Of a DNA stretch of 64,000 nucleotides, positions 51,357 through 59,618 are shown piece after piece. Source of the stretch: Rhizobiales bacterium YIM 77505. Lineage in GTDB: Bacteria > Pseudomonadota > Alphaproteobacteria > Rhizobiales > Beijerinckiaceae. Under the pieces are notes generated by a model. The model did no database searches and was not told the origin of the DNA. It saw nothing but the letters and a program-made list of their open reading frames with translations. The stretch's first letter is position 1. Every line of letters starts with the position of its first letter. The stretch is from NCBI GenBank assembly GCA_000745135.1, contig JQNH01000001.1, forward strand, positions 744,001-808,000. Direction: 5' to 3'. The translations under genes and the position numbers were made by a program.

Positions 51357-52688
51357 TCACGCCTTCTCGCTGCGCTCCAGCACCGGCTTGAACTGCTCGG
51401 TCGCCTTCTTGAGCTCCGCGGCTGGGTCGGCGCCCGAGAGGGTGTTGGTGAGTGCGATGCCGATGATGTCGCGGAACTCCGTGACCGGGATGACCACCGG
51501 CAGCCCGAGCTTCGAAATCTTCGCGGATTCGGCGACCGCCTCGGTCCAGGCGGCCGGCATCTTCACGCCCTTGCGCACCTCCGGATCGCCCAGCACCGAA
51601 TGGCGGAAAGGCACGCCGCCGCCGGCTTGAAGCAGGCGCGCGCCCATGAGCTTCGACACCGCCCACTGGCAATAGAGATAGGCCGCTTCCTTGTTCTTGC
51701 TCGCGGCGGTGACGCCGATGCCGTCGCCGAAGGTGGCCGAGGCTTGGGCCTTGGGGCCCTTCGGCATCACGCCGTAGCCGACCTTGCCGACGACGCGCGA
51801 CTTCTCCGGATCCTCGAGCGGCGGGGCGAAGCCGACGCCGTCGAGCCACATGCCGATGCGGCCCTGCAGGAAAGCCGACTGGCACTCCGACCAGTTGAAG
51901 CCCGCGACGCCGGGAGGCGCGGCCTTCGTGAGCAGCCGCTGATAGAGCTTCGCCGCCTCGACAGCCTCGGGCGAGTCGGTCAGGAGATTGCCACTCGCGT
52001 CGAGGAAGTCGCCGCCAAAGCCGTGCAGGAAGCTCGACCACACGGGCACATTGGCGTTCTTCAACCCGCGCGCCACGAACCCGTAGATGCCTTCCTTGGG
52101 ATCGGTGAGCGCCTCCGCGGCCTTGACCAGATCCTCGAAGGTCTCGGGATAGGAGAGTCCCTTCTTCGCGAAGAGGTCCTTGTTCCAGTAGATGATCCAA
52201 TAGTCGACCGAGAAGGGCAGGGACAGCATGCGGCCCTTCTCGTCCTTGGCGTATTGCAGCCCGGCGGCGGAGAAATCGCTTTCCACGAGTGAGGCTTCCG
52301 TGAGGCTCGGGTCCTTCATGAAGCCGGAGAGATCGGCGAGCCAGCCCGCCTTCTCGAACTGCCGCTTCTGCACGTGATAGCTCATGTGGATCACGTCGAA
52401 GCTCGGGCGGCCGGAGGTGAGCTCGATGACCGCCTTCTGGCGCTGCTGCTGCTCGGGCGTCGCTTCGGAGGAGACTTGGATGCCGGTGAGCTCCGTGAAC
52501 TCCTTCTCGTATTTCTGCAGGTTCTCGGAGCGCGGGCTCTTGGTGAGGTTCACCTCGAGCTTAGTGCCGGCGTACTTCTTCCAGTTCACGTTGGCGAAGG
52601 CGGGCCGGCCGGAAAGGCCGAGCGCGGCGGCCGCGGTTGTTCCGGCGAGGAAGGCGCGGCGCGAGGGATGCCTGAAGACGTCGAACAT
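51357..52688 (-). CDS. Sugar ABC transporter substrate-binding protein
   Basis: Periplasmic binding protein of 443 residues (family 1 extracellular solute-binding). A Tat-like signal is present: HPSRRAFLAGTTAAAALGLS, cleavage after RPAFA near residue 32. Recognisable parts are TELTGIQVSSEATPEQQQRQ, FDVIHMSYHVQKRQFEKAGW, LPFSVDYWIIYWNKDLFAKK and GRIGMWLDGVGFAPPL. ATG 52688 follows GGAGGAAACCGC. It is the first gene of the ABC operon and diverges from the aldolase-GntR-TRAP set, with about 150 bases between them containing a TAACATGTTA palindrome. Confidence 0.92.
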   Translation of the reverse strand: MFDVFRHPSRRAFLAGTTAAAALGLSGRPAFANVNWKKYAGTKLEVNLTKSPRSENLQKYEKEFTELTGIQVSSEATPEQQQRQKAVIELTSGRPSFDVIHMSYHVQKRQFEKAGWLADLSGFMKDPSLTEASLVESDFSAAGLQYAKDEKGRMLSLPFSVDYWIIYWNKDLFAKKGLSYPETFEDLVKAAEALTDPKEGIYGFVARGLKNANVPVWSSFLHGFGGDFLDASGNLLTDSPEAVEAAKLYQRLLTKAAPPGVAGFNWSECQSAFLQGRIGMWLDGVGFAPPLEDPEKSRVVGKVGYGVMPKGPKAQASATFGDGIGVTAASKNKEAAYLYCQWAVSKLMGARLLQAGGGVPFRHSVLGDPEVRKGVKMPAAWTEAVAESAKISKLGLPVVIPVTEFRDIIGIALTNTLSGADPAAELKKATEQFKPVLERSEKA

Positions 52689-52789
52689 GCGGTTTCCTCC
52701 CGAAGCGGCTTGGTCTTGCCGCGATGCTAGCGCTGCCGCGGGGCAGCGTCCACGACCGCGCGGCCACTTGCAACGCATTAATTGCGGAG

Positions 52790-52799
52790 TAACATGTTA
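52790..52799. promoter_or_regulatory. Palindrome TAACATGTTA in the divergent sugar-operon control region
   Basis: A perfect 10-base palindrome between the binding-protein gene (minus) and the aldolase gene (plus), in a short AT-rich patch that also contains GCAA-N8-TTGC. The GntR regulator encoded in the plus operon is the obvious candidate to bind here. A site here would control both transport systems together. Confidence 0.4.
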
Positions 52800-52838
52800 G
52801 TGTCAACGCGGGACACCGCCCGCCCCGAGGAGCCTCGC

Positions 52839-53744
52839 TTGGCCCAACGCATCTGTGCAAGCACATCCCGCTTCGGCATCAGCCCAGCCCTCGTCACGCC
52901 TCTCAAGGACGACGGCGCCATCGACGTGCAGCGCTTGGCGGCTCACGCGGACGATCTCCTGGAGCGCGGCTGTTCCTCCGTCACCCTTTTCGGCACCACC
53001 GGCGAGGGGCCGTCCTTTTCCCTTGCGGAGCGTGACGCGACCGCGTCTGCGCTCGTCGCGGCGGGCCTGCCGGCGGAGCGGCTGGTGGAGGGCGTCATCG
53101 CCTGCTCGATCGACGAGGCCGCGGAGAGCGTCGGGCGGGCGCTGAAGCGGGGGATGCGCGCCGTGCTCCTGGCGCCGCCCTTCTACTTCCGCGACGCGCC
53201 GGACGAGGCGATCGTCGCCTGGTACGGCGCCGTCTTCGCCAAGGTCGGGCCGGGCCTGCGCGACGTCATCCTCTACCACATCCCCGGGATGACGGGCGTG
53301 CCCCTGTCGCTGGAGGCGATCGCGCGGCTGAAGCGCGCCTATCCGGGCGCCCTTCTCGGGGTCAAGGACAGCGCCTGCGATCCCGAGGCGACCATGCACC
53401 TCATCGAGGCTCATGGAGACCTCACCATCCTCGTCGGCGATGAGACCTATCTCGGGCGCGCCTGCGCCGCCGGCGGGCAGGGCTCCATCTGCGGGCTCGC
53501 CAATATCGTGCCCGAAGCCGTCATGTCCGTCATGGAGAAGGGCCGCGACGACCCGCGCATCAAGGCTCTCGTCGACGCCATCGCCCGCCATCCCGTCATC
53601 CCAATGGTGAAGGCGCTCGTCGGCGATGTGCGCAACGACCCGGCCTGGGCGCGCGCCTGCCCGCCCCTGCCGACCGTCGGTCCGGCGGCGGTGCGGGAGG
53701 TGGCACCCTTCGTTGAGGCCCTGCGGCGAAGGGCGGCGGCATGA
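52839..53744 (+). CDS. DHDPS/N-acetylneuraminate-lyase family aldolase
   Basis: Class I pyruvate-type aldolase, 301 residues from TTG 52839. The fold motifs are GISPALVTPLKDDGAIDVQR, the GTTGEGPSFSLAERDA phosphate/carboxylate loop near residue 50, the tyrosine in DVILYHIPGMTGVPLS near 137, and the Schiff-base lysine in LLGVKDSACDPEATM near 166. In this setting it probably cleaves a 2-keto-3-deoxy sugar acid such as 2-keto-3-deoxy-L-fuconate; it is unlikely to be the lysine-pathway DapA. The start is uncertain: TTG 52839 has GAGGAG eight bases upstream, while ATG 52794 is inside the control palindrome. Its stop overlaps the GntR gene by four bases. Confidence 0.87.
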   Translation: MAQRICASTSRFGISPALVTPLKDDGAIDVQRLAAHADDLLERGCSSVTLFGTTGEGPSFSLAERDATASALVAAGLPAERLVEGVIACSIDEAAESVGRALKRGMRAVLLAPPFYFRDAPDEAIVAWYGAVFAKVGPGLRDVILYHIPGMTGVPLSLEAIARLKRAYPGALLGVKDSACDPEATMHLIEAHGDLTILVGDETYLGRACAAGGQGSICGLANIVPEAVMSVMEKGRDDPRIKALVDAIARHPVIPMVKALVGDVRNDPAWARACPPLPTVGPAAVREVAPFVEALRRRAAA

Positions 53745-54409
53745 CGGCGACGCGCGCGCCCCGCTCCGAGATGAAGCTGCGCGAGCGCGCCTACGACGCC
53801 TTCACGCGTCATCTCCTGAAGCGCGACATCAAGCCGGGGCAGTTCGTGAGCCAGCGCGAGCTCGTCGCCCTCACCGGCCTTCCGCTCGGCGCCATCCGCG
53901 AGCTCATCCCGCGGCTCGAGGCGGAGGGGCTGATCACCACCGTGCCGCAGCGCGGCATGCAGGTGGCGCAGGCGGACGTGACCATGATCCGCAACGCCTT
54001 CCAGTTCCGGCTGATCCTGGAGCGGGAGGCGGTGGCGCAGTTCGCGCGGGAGGCGAACGAGGCGCTTGTCGACCGCCTTGCCGCCTCGCACCAGGCGATC
54101 GTCGCGCGTGCGAAGAAGGGCGTGACGCCGAAGCTGATCGAAGAGGCGCAGGCGGTCGACCGCAGCTTCCACGAGACGGTGATCGACCATCTCGGCAACG
54201 ACATCATCTCGCAGGCCTACCGTATCAACTGGCTGAAAGTGCGCCTCATCCGCCACGGCGAGACGAGCCTCTACGACACGCTCGTCGTGCCGGTCATGCA
54301 CGAGCACCTCGCCATCATCGAGGCGATGAAGGCGCGGGACGTGGAGCGGGCGGTGGAGGCGGCGTCGGCGCACGTCACCAACGCCCGCAACCGCGCGCTC
54401 AGGCTTTGA
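53741..54409 (+). CDS. GntR family regulator, FCD (FadR-type) domain
   Basis: A 222-residue regulator. The winged helix-turn-helix is at about residues 15-75 (FVSQRELVALTGLPLGAIRE). The all-helical FCD ligand domain follows, with conserved metal or ligand residues in VDRSFHETVIDHLGN (Asp, His) and PVMHEHLAIIEAMKARDVER (His) and the last histidine in AASAHVTNARNR. It is coupled to the aldolase by an ATGA overlap and followed by the TRAP genes, so it most likely senses a sugar acid and represses the divergent operons. Confidence 0.9.
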   Translation: MTATRAPRSEMKLRERAYDAFTRHLLKRDIKPGQFVSQRELVALTGLPLGAIRELIPRLEAEGLITTVPQRGMQVAQADVTMIRNAFQFRLILEREAVAQFAREANEALVDRLAASHQAIVARAKKGVTPKLIEEAQAVDRSFHETVIDHLGNDIISQAYRINWLKVRLIRHGETSLYDTLVVPVMHEHLAIIEAMKARDVERAVEAASAHVTNARNRALRL

Positions 54410-54466
54410 GATCGGCCGGAAGACCAGGCCGCGGGAAGCAAGGTCAAGGAGATAAGGGAGGAGACC

Positions 54467-55462
54467 ATGGGCATCAGAGATCCCTCGCGGCGCGGCGTCC
54501 TCGCCGGCGGAGCGGCGCTCGTCGCCGCGGCGCTGCCGCGCCGCGCCGCCGCGCAGGCGACGGTGCTGCGCTGGGCCGAGAACCAGGCCGCGAGCCACCC
54601 CGCCGCGCAGATGATCGAGCGCGTGGCGAAGGAGGTGAAGGAGAAGGCCGGCGGCCGCCTCGAGGTGCAGGGCTTCCCGGGCGGGCAGCTCGGCGGCTCG
54701 CGGGACGTGGTCGAGGCGGTCTCCTCCGGCGCCATCACGATGACCACGGAGGGGGCGGCGCTGCTCGGCCAGTTCGTGCCGCAGCTCTCGATCATCGAGG
54801 CGCCCTATATCTGGAAGGACGCCGCGCACATGCAGCGGGCGCTCAATTCGCCGCTTCTGGAGGAGCTCAACAAGCTCCTGGTCGAGCGCCGCGGCCTGCG
54901 CATGGTCGGCGTCACCTACTATGGCCAGCGGCATCTGACGACCGGCAACAAGGCAGTGAAGACCGCCGCCGACATGCAGGGCTTCAAGCTGCGCGTGCCG
55001 GAGGTCGACACCTTCAAGGCCATGGCCGAGGCCTGGGGCGCGCGGGCGACGCCCCTCAATTTCAACGAACTCTACCTCGCCCTCTCGCAAGGCGCCGTCG
55101 ACGGGCAGGAGAACCCGCTGCCGACCATCGCCTCCGGCAAGCTCAACGAGGTGCAGAAGTACCTCGTCCTCACCGGCCACATCATCACGCCGCGGCTCGT
55201 GGTGGTGAACGAGCGCGCCTGGCGCGCCATCCCCGAGGCCGACCGGGCGATCCTGAAGGCGGCGATCGACTCGGCTGCCGCCTGGCAGGACAAGGAGATC
55301 GCCAGCCAGGAGGCGACCTTGGTCGAGACCTTCAGGAAGGGCGGCATGACGGTGATCGAGCCCGATGTGGAGAGCTTCCGGAAGCCCGTTCTTGCCAGCG
55401 TGCCGGCCAAGTTCGAGTCGAAATGGGGCAAGGGCCTCTGGGAGCGCATCCAGGAGATGTGA
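54467..55462 (+). CDS. TRAP transporter substrate-binding protein, DctP family
   Basis: Periplasmic binding component of a TRAP importer for a carboxylate such as a sugar acid. The 331-residue protein has a Tat-like signal (DPSRRGVLAGGAALVAAALP, cleavage after AAAQA near residue 31). DctP motifs include GGRLEVQGFPGGQLGGSRDV, SSGAITMTTEGAALLGQFVP, GFKLRVPEVDTF (arginine that binds the ligand carboxylate, near 177) and NFNELYLALSQGAVDGQENP. A sugar-acid ligand would fit the neighbouring aldolase. The membrane subunits follow after a repeat-filled gap. Confidence 0.93.
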   Translation: MGIRDPSRRGVLAGGAALVAAALPRRAAAQATVLRWAENQAASHPAAQMIERVAKEVKEKAGGRLEVQGFPGGQLGGSRDVVEAVSSGAITMTTEGAALLGQFVPQLSIIEAPYIWKDAAHMQRALNSPLLEELNKLLVERRGLRMVGVTYYGQRHLTTGNKAVKTAADMQGFKLRVPEVDTFKAMAEAWGARATPLNFNELYLALSQGAVDGQENPLPTIASGKLNEVQKYLVLTGHIITPRLVVVNERAWRAIPEADRAILKAAIDSAAAWQDKEIASQEATLVETFRKGGMTVIEPDVESFRKPVLASVPAKFESKWGKGLWERIQEM

Positions 55463-55465
55463 ATC

Positions 55466-55597
55466 CCTCCCATCCTTCCCCGCGAGGGGAAGGTGGCGAA
55501 GGCCGACGGAAGGGGCGGCGGCGCGACGTCTCCGAAGGAGCATTGCCGCCCCGCCCTGGTCGGCTTTACCGACTCGGCCCTCCCCGCAAGGGGAGGG
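55466..55597. repeat. Palindromic repeat between dctP and dctQ genes
   Basis: CCTTCCCC-GCGA-GGGGAAGG near 55480 and CCCTCCCC-GCAA-GGGGAGGG near 55579 bracket a region with GGCGAAGGCC and GACTCGGCC. The position between a binding-protein gene and its permease genes repeats the arrangement seen in the ABC operon at 51178. Confidence 0.55.
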
Positions 55598-55625
55598 ATG
55601 ATCGCTCACCGCGCACGCAGAGCCC

Positions 55626-56126
55626 ATGCTCGTCCTCCGCCGTCTCGCCGATCGATTGACCGAAGCCGCTGCCGTCCTCGTGCTGCTGGCGCTGCTGTTC
55701 AGCGTCGTGCTCGGCGTCGTCTCGCGCGCCATGAACGAGCCGGTCGTGTGGTCGGACGAGCTGGCGCGCTACCTCATGGTGTGGCTGGCGCTCATCGGCT
55801 GGATGCTCGCCAGCCGCCGGCGGGCGCATATCCGCATCACCGTCATCCTCGATCTCCTGCCCGGCACGGGCCGGCGGGCGGTCGAGGCGCTGATCCAGGC
55901 GGGCCTCGTGGTCTTCGGCGCGCTCCTCACGATCGACGGCTTGACGCTCGTCGAGCGCAACCTTGACATCGAGGCGGTCAGCATGCCGGTTCCGGCGGCG
56001 CTCCTTTATGTGCCGATCGTTCTCGCCGGCATCGCGACAGGCGTCCAGGGGCTCGTGCAGATTCTGGAGCTCGTCCTCCGGGACGGCGCGCCCACGCCGG
56101 CGGAAGGCGGCGAGGCCATCCTATGA
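55626..56126 (+). CDS. TRAP transporter small permease, DctQ family
   Basis: A 166-residue membrane protein with four predicted helices: AAVLVLLALLFSVVLGVVSR (about residues 16-35), DELARYLMVWLALIGWMLAS (about 45-64, with the conserved WxDELxR start), a third near 92-112 and a fourth near 130-150. It overlaps the large permease by four bases (ATGA), so both are coupled. Confidence 0.92.
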   Translation: MLVLRRLADRLTEAAAVLVLLALLFSVVLGVVSRAMNEPVVWSDELARYLMVWLALIGWMLASRRRAHIRITVILDLLPGTGRRAVEALIQAGLVVFGALLTIDGLTLVERNLDIEAVSMPVPAALLYVPIVLAGIATGVQGLVQILELVLRDGAPTPAEGGEAIL

Positions 56127-57409
56127 CGACGCTCATGTTCCAGGTCGGCGGGGCGTGGCTCCTCGCCATGGCCCTCGGCGTGCCGCTCTTCGCCGCCATG
56201 GGGCTTGCGGCCTATGCCTTCGTCCTGCTCGGCGGGCTGTCCTCCGACATCGTCCCGCAGAAGATCGCGCAATCCGCCAATTCCTTCCCGATCCTGGCCG
56301 CGCCGCTGTTCATCCTGATGGGCAACGTCATGAACTCGGCCGGGATCACGCAGCGCATCTTCGCCTTCGCGACGGCGCTCGTCGGCTGGCTGCGCGGCGG
56401 GCTGTGCCACGCCAACATCCTCGCCTCCGTCATCTTCGCCGGCATGTCGGGCTCGGCGGTGGCGGATGCGGCCGGGGTCGGCACCCTCGAGATCAAGGCC
56501 ATGCGCGACGAGGGCTACGACCCCGAGACCGCGGCCGCCATCACCGCGGCCTCGGCCACCATCGGCCCGATCATCCCCCCGAGCCTGCCCATGGTGATCT
56601 ACGGCGTCTCGGCGGATGTTTCGATCGGCGGGCTCTTCCTCGCCGGCGTCATCCCGGGACTCCTGATGGCCGGTTCGCTGATGCTGATGGTCGCCGAGGT
56701 GGCGCGGCGGCGGAACCTGCCGCGTCATCCCTTCCCGACCACGCGGATCGTGTGGACCGCCTTCCGCGACGCCTTCTGGGCGCTGATGACGCCAGTGGTG
56801 CTCTTCGGCGGCATGATCACCGGCTATTTCACGCCGACCGAGGCGGCCGCGGTCGCCGCCTGCTACGCCCTCTTCCTCGGCCTCGTCATCTACCGCGACT
56901 TCGACCTGCGCCATCTGCCCAGGATCATCGTCGACACGGTGGAGACGACCGGCGTCGTGCTCGCCCTCGTCATGACCGCCGGCGCGCTCGGCTGGTGCAT
57001 GTCGCTCTCGCGCATCCCGCAGGTGATCGGTCCGGCCCTCGTCGAGGCGATCGGCAATCCGCTCCTCTTCCTTCTCGCGGTCAACCTCATCCTGCTCGTC
57101 GTCGGCTGCTTCATGGAAGCGCTCGCCGCCATGCTGATCCTCATTCCGATTCTGTCGCCGGCGGCGGCGCAGCTCGGCATCGATCCGATCCAGTTCGGGC
57201 TCGTCTTCGTCCTGAACCTGATGATCGGCACCATCACGCCCCCGGTGGGCGTGGTGATCTTCGTCACCTCGAAGATCGCCGGCATCAGCTTCGAGGCGAT
57301 GTCGCGGGCGATCCTGCCCTGGCTCGTGCCTCTTATCGCCGTCCTCGCGGCCGTCACCTTTTGGCCGCCGCTCACCACCTGGCTGCCGAATCTTGTCATG
57401 GGACGGTGA
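56123..57409 (+). CDS. TRAP transporter large permease, DctM family
   Basis: Main translocating subunit of the TRAP importer, 428 residues and about twelve helices. Family motifs are LMGNVMNSAGITQRIFAFAT, ASVIFAGMSGSAVADAAGVG near residue 100, ITAASATIGPIIPPSLPMVI near 140, and the matching second-half segment VLNLMIGTITPPVGVVIFVT near 370. It forms the sodium-driven importer with the DctQ and DctP proteins encoded upstream, and closes the sugar operon. Confidence 0.94.
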   Translation: MTTLMFQVGGAWLLAMALGVPLFAAMGLAAYAFVLLGGLSSDIVPQKIAQSANSFPILAAPLFILMGNVMNSAGITQRIFAFATALVGWLRGGLCHANILASVIFAGMSGSAVADAAGVGTLEIKAMRDEGYDPETAAAITAASATIGPIIPPSLPMVIYGVSADVSIGGLFLAGVIPGLLMAGSLMLMVAEVARRRNLPRHPFPTTRIVWTAFRDAFWALMTPVVLFGGMITGYFTPTEAAAVAACYALFLGLVIYRDFDLRHLPRIIVDTVETTGVVLALVMTAGALGWCMSLSRIPQVIGPALVEAIGNPLLFLLAVNLILLVVGCFMEALAAMLILIPILSPAAAQLGIDPIQFGLVFVLNLMIGTITPPVGVVIFVTSKIAGISFEAMSRAILPWLVPLIAVLAAVTFWPPLTTWLPNLVMGR

Positions 57410-57793
57410 GACGCGGCGTTGGTGGAACGTCGTCGACCGCAGCGTCAGCGCCCACCTCTTCCCTCACAGGATGCAAGTGCTACAGCATCGCTGCGATAGG
57501 GCGCGGCCTCGGGCCGGGCCCGCCGGCGAGGAGTTCGTGACAATCCGCGCAGCTCCTGTAAGGCCGTGCTGCGCCGCGCGGACGGCTCGCTCCTGGGCGA
57601 CATCTTCGAGGCGTGGGCTTCGTGCGCGGCCAGCCGACGCGGTAGCCGGCGTGGAAGACGCCGCCGTTTCCGTCAACGAGAACCACGCCGGGACGAGCTC
57701 TGGGGCGCGCGCTGCGGGTTATGGTCAAAATGCAAATTGCCCATAACGGAATGCGAGGGTAAGTTAAGGCGGTCCAGAAAGGACCTCTAGCCA
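57410..57793. other. Intergenic region before the nucleotidyltransferase gene
   Basis: A 384-base gap with no convincing gene. The last 80 bases are clearly richer in A and T than the surroundings. They include a 7-bp inverted repeat GTTATGG (57718-57724) / CCATAAC (57741-57747) enclosing GCAA-A-TTGC, likely control signals for the next gene. The remaining part has only short arginine-rich frames. Confidence 0.5.
57718..57747. promoter_or_regulatory. Inverted repeat GTTATGG-N16-CCATAAC
   Basis: Exact 7-base arms 47-76 bases upstream of the nucleotidyltransferase start, in an AT-rich patch with a smaller nested palindrome GCAAATTGC. It could be a dimeric repressor operator, possibly autoregulation by the encoded protein or by an unidentified partner. 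Confidence 0.4.
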
Positions 57794-58855
57794 ATGGCCA
57801 AGCCGGTCTCGCTCCCCCTCCAGACCCTTTACGCCGAGTTGCTCGATCGCGCTCACATGGCCCGGTTGAGCACCGATTTTCCGATAGGCGGATCATTCTT
57901 CGTCAACACCCTCAAGGGGCGTCGCTATTGGTACTTCCAGGAATCCAACGCCGGGGCGTCGACCGGCCCGCGCCGGAAGCGGTATGTCGGCCCTGACACG
58001 CCCGAGCTTCGCCGGCTGATCGAGGCTCATCGAGAGGCGAAGGACGACTTCCGCCAGCGTCGTGAGATGGTGACGGCCCTGTTGCGCGCGGGTTTCAAAG
58101 GGCCCGACCCGATAACGGGACGCGTGCTCGAGGCCATGGCCGACGGCGGTGTATTTCGGATGCGCGCGGTCGTGGTCGGAACCGTCGCCTACCAGACCTA
58201 TTCCGGCCTCCTCGGCCTGAAGCTCGCGGACACCAGCGCGAGCACCAACGATCTTGATCTCGCGCAGTTCGCTGCCGTGTCCATTGCTGTCGAAGACACC
58301 ATCGATCTGCCCATGGAGGAGCTTCTCAAGTCGGTGGACCCGGGGTTCAGGGCGATCCCTCACGCCAGCCATCGCCAACGCGTGACGCAATATGCGCTCG
58401 GTAACCATTACCGCGTGGATGTGCTGGTCCCTAACCGCGGGCCGGACCGAGAGGATCCCGTGCGCCTGCCCGCTTTACAGGCCGACGGGCTGCCACTCCG
58501 CTTCCTCGACTATCTCATCTATCAAGAGGTTAGGGCGGTGGTTCTGTATGGCGGCGGCATCGTCATCAACGTGCCGGCTCCTGAGCGGTATGCCCTTCAT
58601 AAGCTGATCGTGAGCCGGGTCCGCCTGGAGTCTGCCGAAAGCCAGGCGAAAGCAGTCAAGGACCGCAGGCAGGCGGCGGAGCTGATCTCGGTGCTCTCAA
58701 ACCAGCGCCCTTATGAACTTCGAGAAGCGTGGGAGCAGATGCTCTCGAGGGGACCCGGGTGGCGCCGCCGAGCCATCGAAGGGGCCAAGACGTTGCCGCT
58801 CGAGAGCTTGTCGGCGCTTGAACGCACAGTGGGCCGGATCCCGGATCCGGCTTAA
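57794..58855 (+). CDS. GSU2403-family nucleotidyltransferase-fold protein
   Basis: A 353-residue protein matching the nucleotidyltransferase family often labelled GSU2403 (NTP_transf_8). The N-terminus has the typical SFFVNTLKGRRYWYFQE and KRYVGPDTPELRRLIE (about residues 33-80). The nucleotidyltransferase-like core follows: VVVGTVAYQTYSGLLGLKL near 128, then TSASTNDLDLAQF, where NDLDLA supplies the DxD-type metal acids, and YRVDVLVPNRG with a third acid. A helical C-terminal half contains YALHKLIVSRVR. AAAGGA precedes ATG 57794. Members appear in accessory DNA and related folds include MenT-type toxins; no antitoxin-like gene is seen next to it. Substrate unknown. Confidence 0.8.
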   Translation: MAKPVSLPLQTLYAELLDRAHMARLSTDFPIGGSFFVNTLKGRRYWYFQESNAGASTGPRRKRYVGPDTPELRRLIEAHREAKDDFRQRREMVTALLRAGFKGPDPITGRVLEAMADGGVFRMRAVVVGTVAYQTYSGLLGLKLADTSASTNDLDLAQFAAVSIAVEDTIDLPMEELLKSVDPGFRAIPHASHRQRVTQYALGNHYRVDVLVPNRGPDREDPVRLPALQADGLPLRFLDYLIYQEVRAVVLYGGGIVINVPAPERYALHKLIVSRVRLESAESQAKAVKDRRQAAELISVLSNQRPYELREAWEQMLSRGPGWRRRAIEGAKTLPLESLSALERTVGRIPDPA

Positions 58856-58954
58856 GCCACGCGCTCGCGGCTCACTCCTGCGCGGGGCGGCGAGCCGCCT
58901 TACGCCGGCCGCGTGCGGAAGGAGAAGGCACCGCTTTCGCGGCTGTGGCGGGCT

Positions 58955-59590
58955 TCAAGCCGTCGGCTGGGCGGTGAGGCGCAGGTAGGGCTTCAGCGCC
59001 GTCCAGCCCTGGGGGAACCTCTCCTTCGCCTGCTCGTCGCTCAGCGAGGGCACGATGATGACGTCCTCCCCCTGGCGCCAGTCGGCCGGGGTGGCGACGC
59101 TGAAGCGGTCGGTGAGCTGCAAGGAATCGATCACCCGCAACAGCTCCTCGAAGTTGCGCCCCGTGGAGGCGGGATAGGTGAGGGTGAGGCGGATCTTCTT
59201 GTTGGGGTCGATCACGAACACCGAGCGCACCGTCAGCGTGTCGTTCGCGTTCGGATGGATCATGCCGTAGAGGTCCGACACGGTGCGGTCGGCGTCGGCG
59301 AGAAGGGGGAAGTTGAGCGCCGCCCCTTGCGTCTCCGCAATGTCGGCGGCCCATCTGCCATGGGCGTCGAGAGGGTCGACGGACAGGCCGATCACCTTCA
59401 CGTTGCGCTTGTCGAACTCCGGCTTCAGCTTGGCGAGGGCGCCAAGCTCGGTGGTGCACACGGGCGTGAAGTTCTTCGGGTGCGAGAACAGCACGACCCA
59501 GCTGTTCCCCGCCCATTCGTGGAAGCGGATCGTGCCTTCCGTGGAGTCCTGGGTGAAGTCCGGCGCGATGTCGCCAAGGCGGATGGTCAT
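58955..59590 (-). CDS. Peroxiredoxin, 1-Cys (PRDX6) type
   Basis: Thiol peroxidase of 211 residues. The active site is NFTPVCTTELG with the peroxidatic cysteine near residue 46; it is the only cysteine in the protein, so no resolving cysteine exists. The long C-terminal part (FSVATPADWRQGEDVIIVPS, FPQGWTALKPYLRL) is that of the PRDX6 subgroup. The start at ATG 59590 follows AAGGAGAG; the open frame extends upstream to 59683 into the cysG end, which is probably not used. It is 28 bases downstream of cysG on the same strand, so likely co-transcribed with sulfite-reduction genes. Confidence 0.92.
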   Translation of the reverse strand: MTIRLGDIAPDFTQDSTEGTIRFHEWAGNSWVVLFSHPKNFTPVCTTELGALAKLKPEFDKRNVKVIGLSVDPLDAHGRWAADIAETQGAALNFPLLADADRTVSDLYGMIHPNANDTLTVRSVFVIDPNKKIRLTLTYPASTGRNFEELLRVIDSLQLTDRFSVATPADWRQGEDVIIVPSLSDEQAKERFPQGWTALKPYLRLTAQPTA

Positions 59591-59618
59591 GGGTGCTCTC
59601 CTTTGGTTGGGTTGAGGG

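Noticed and set aside
52839-53744. Aldolase as lysine-pathway DapA
   Set aside because: It is coupled to a GntR regulator and a TRAP transporter and divergent from a sugar importer, while the dapD and dapE genes lie 26 kb away.
57480-57793. Short frames upstream of the nucleotidyltransferase considered as an antitoxin gene
   Set aside because: They are arginine-rich, have no ribosome site or recognisable fold, and look like random frames of GC-rich DNA.
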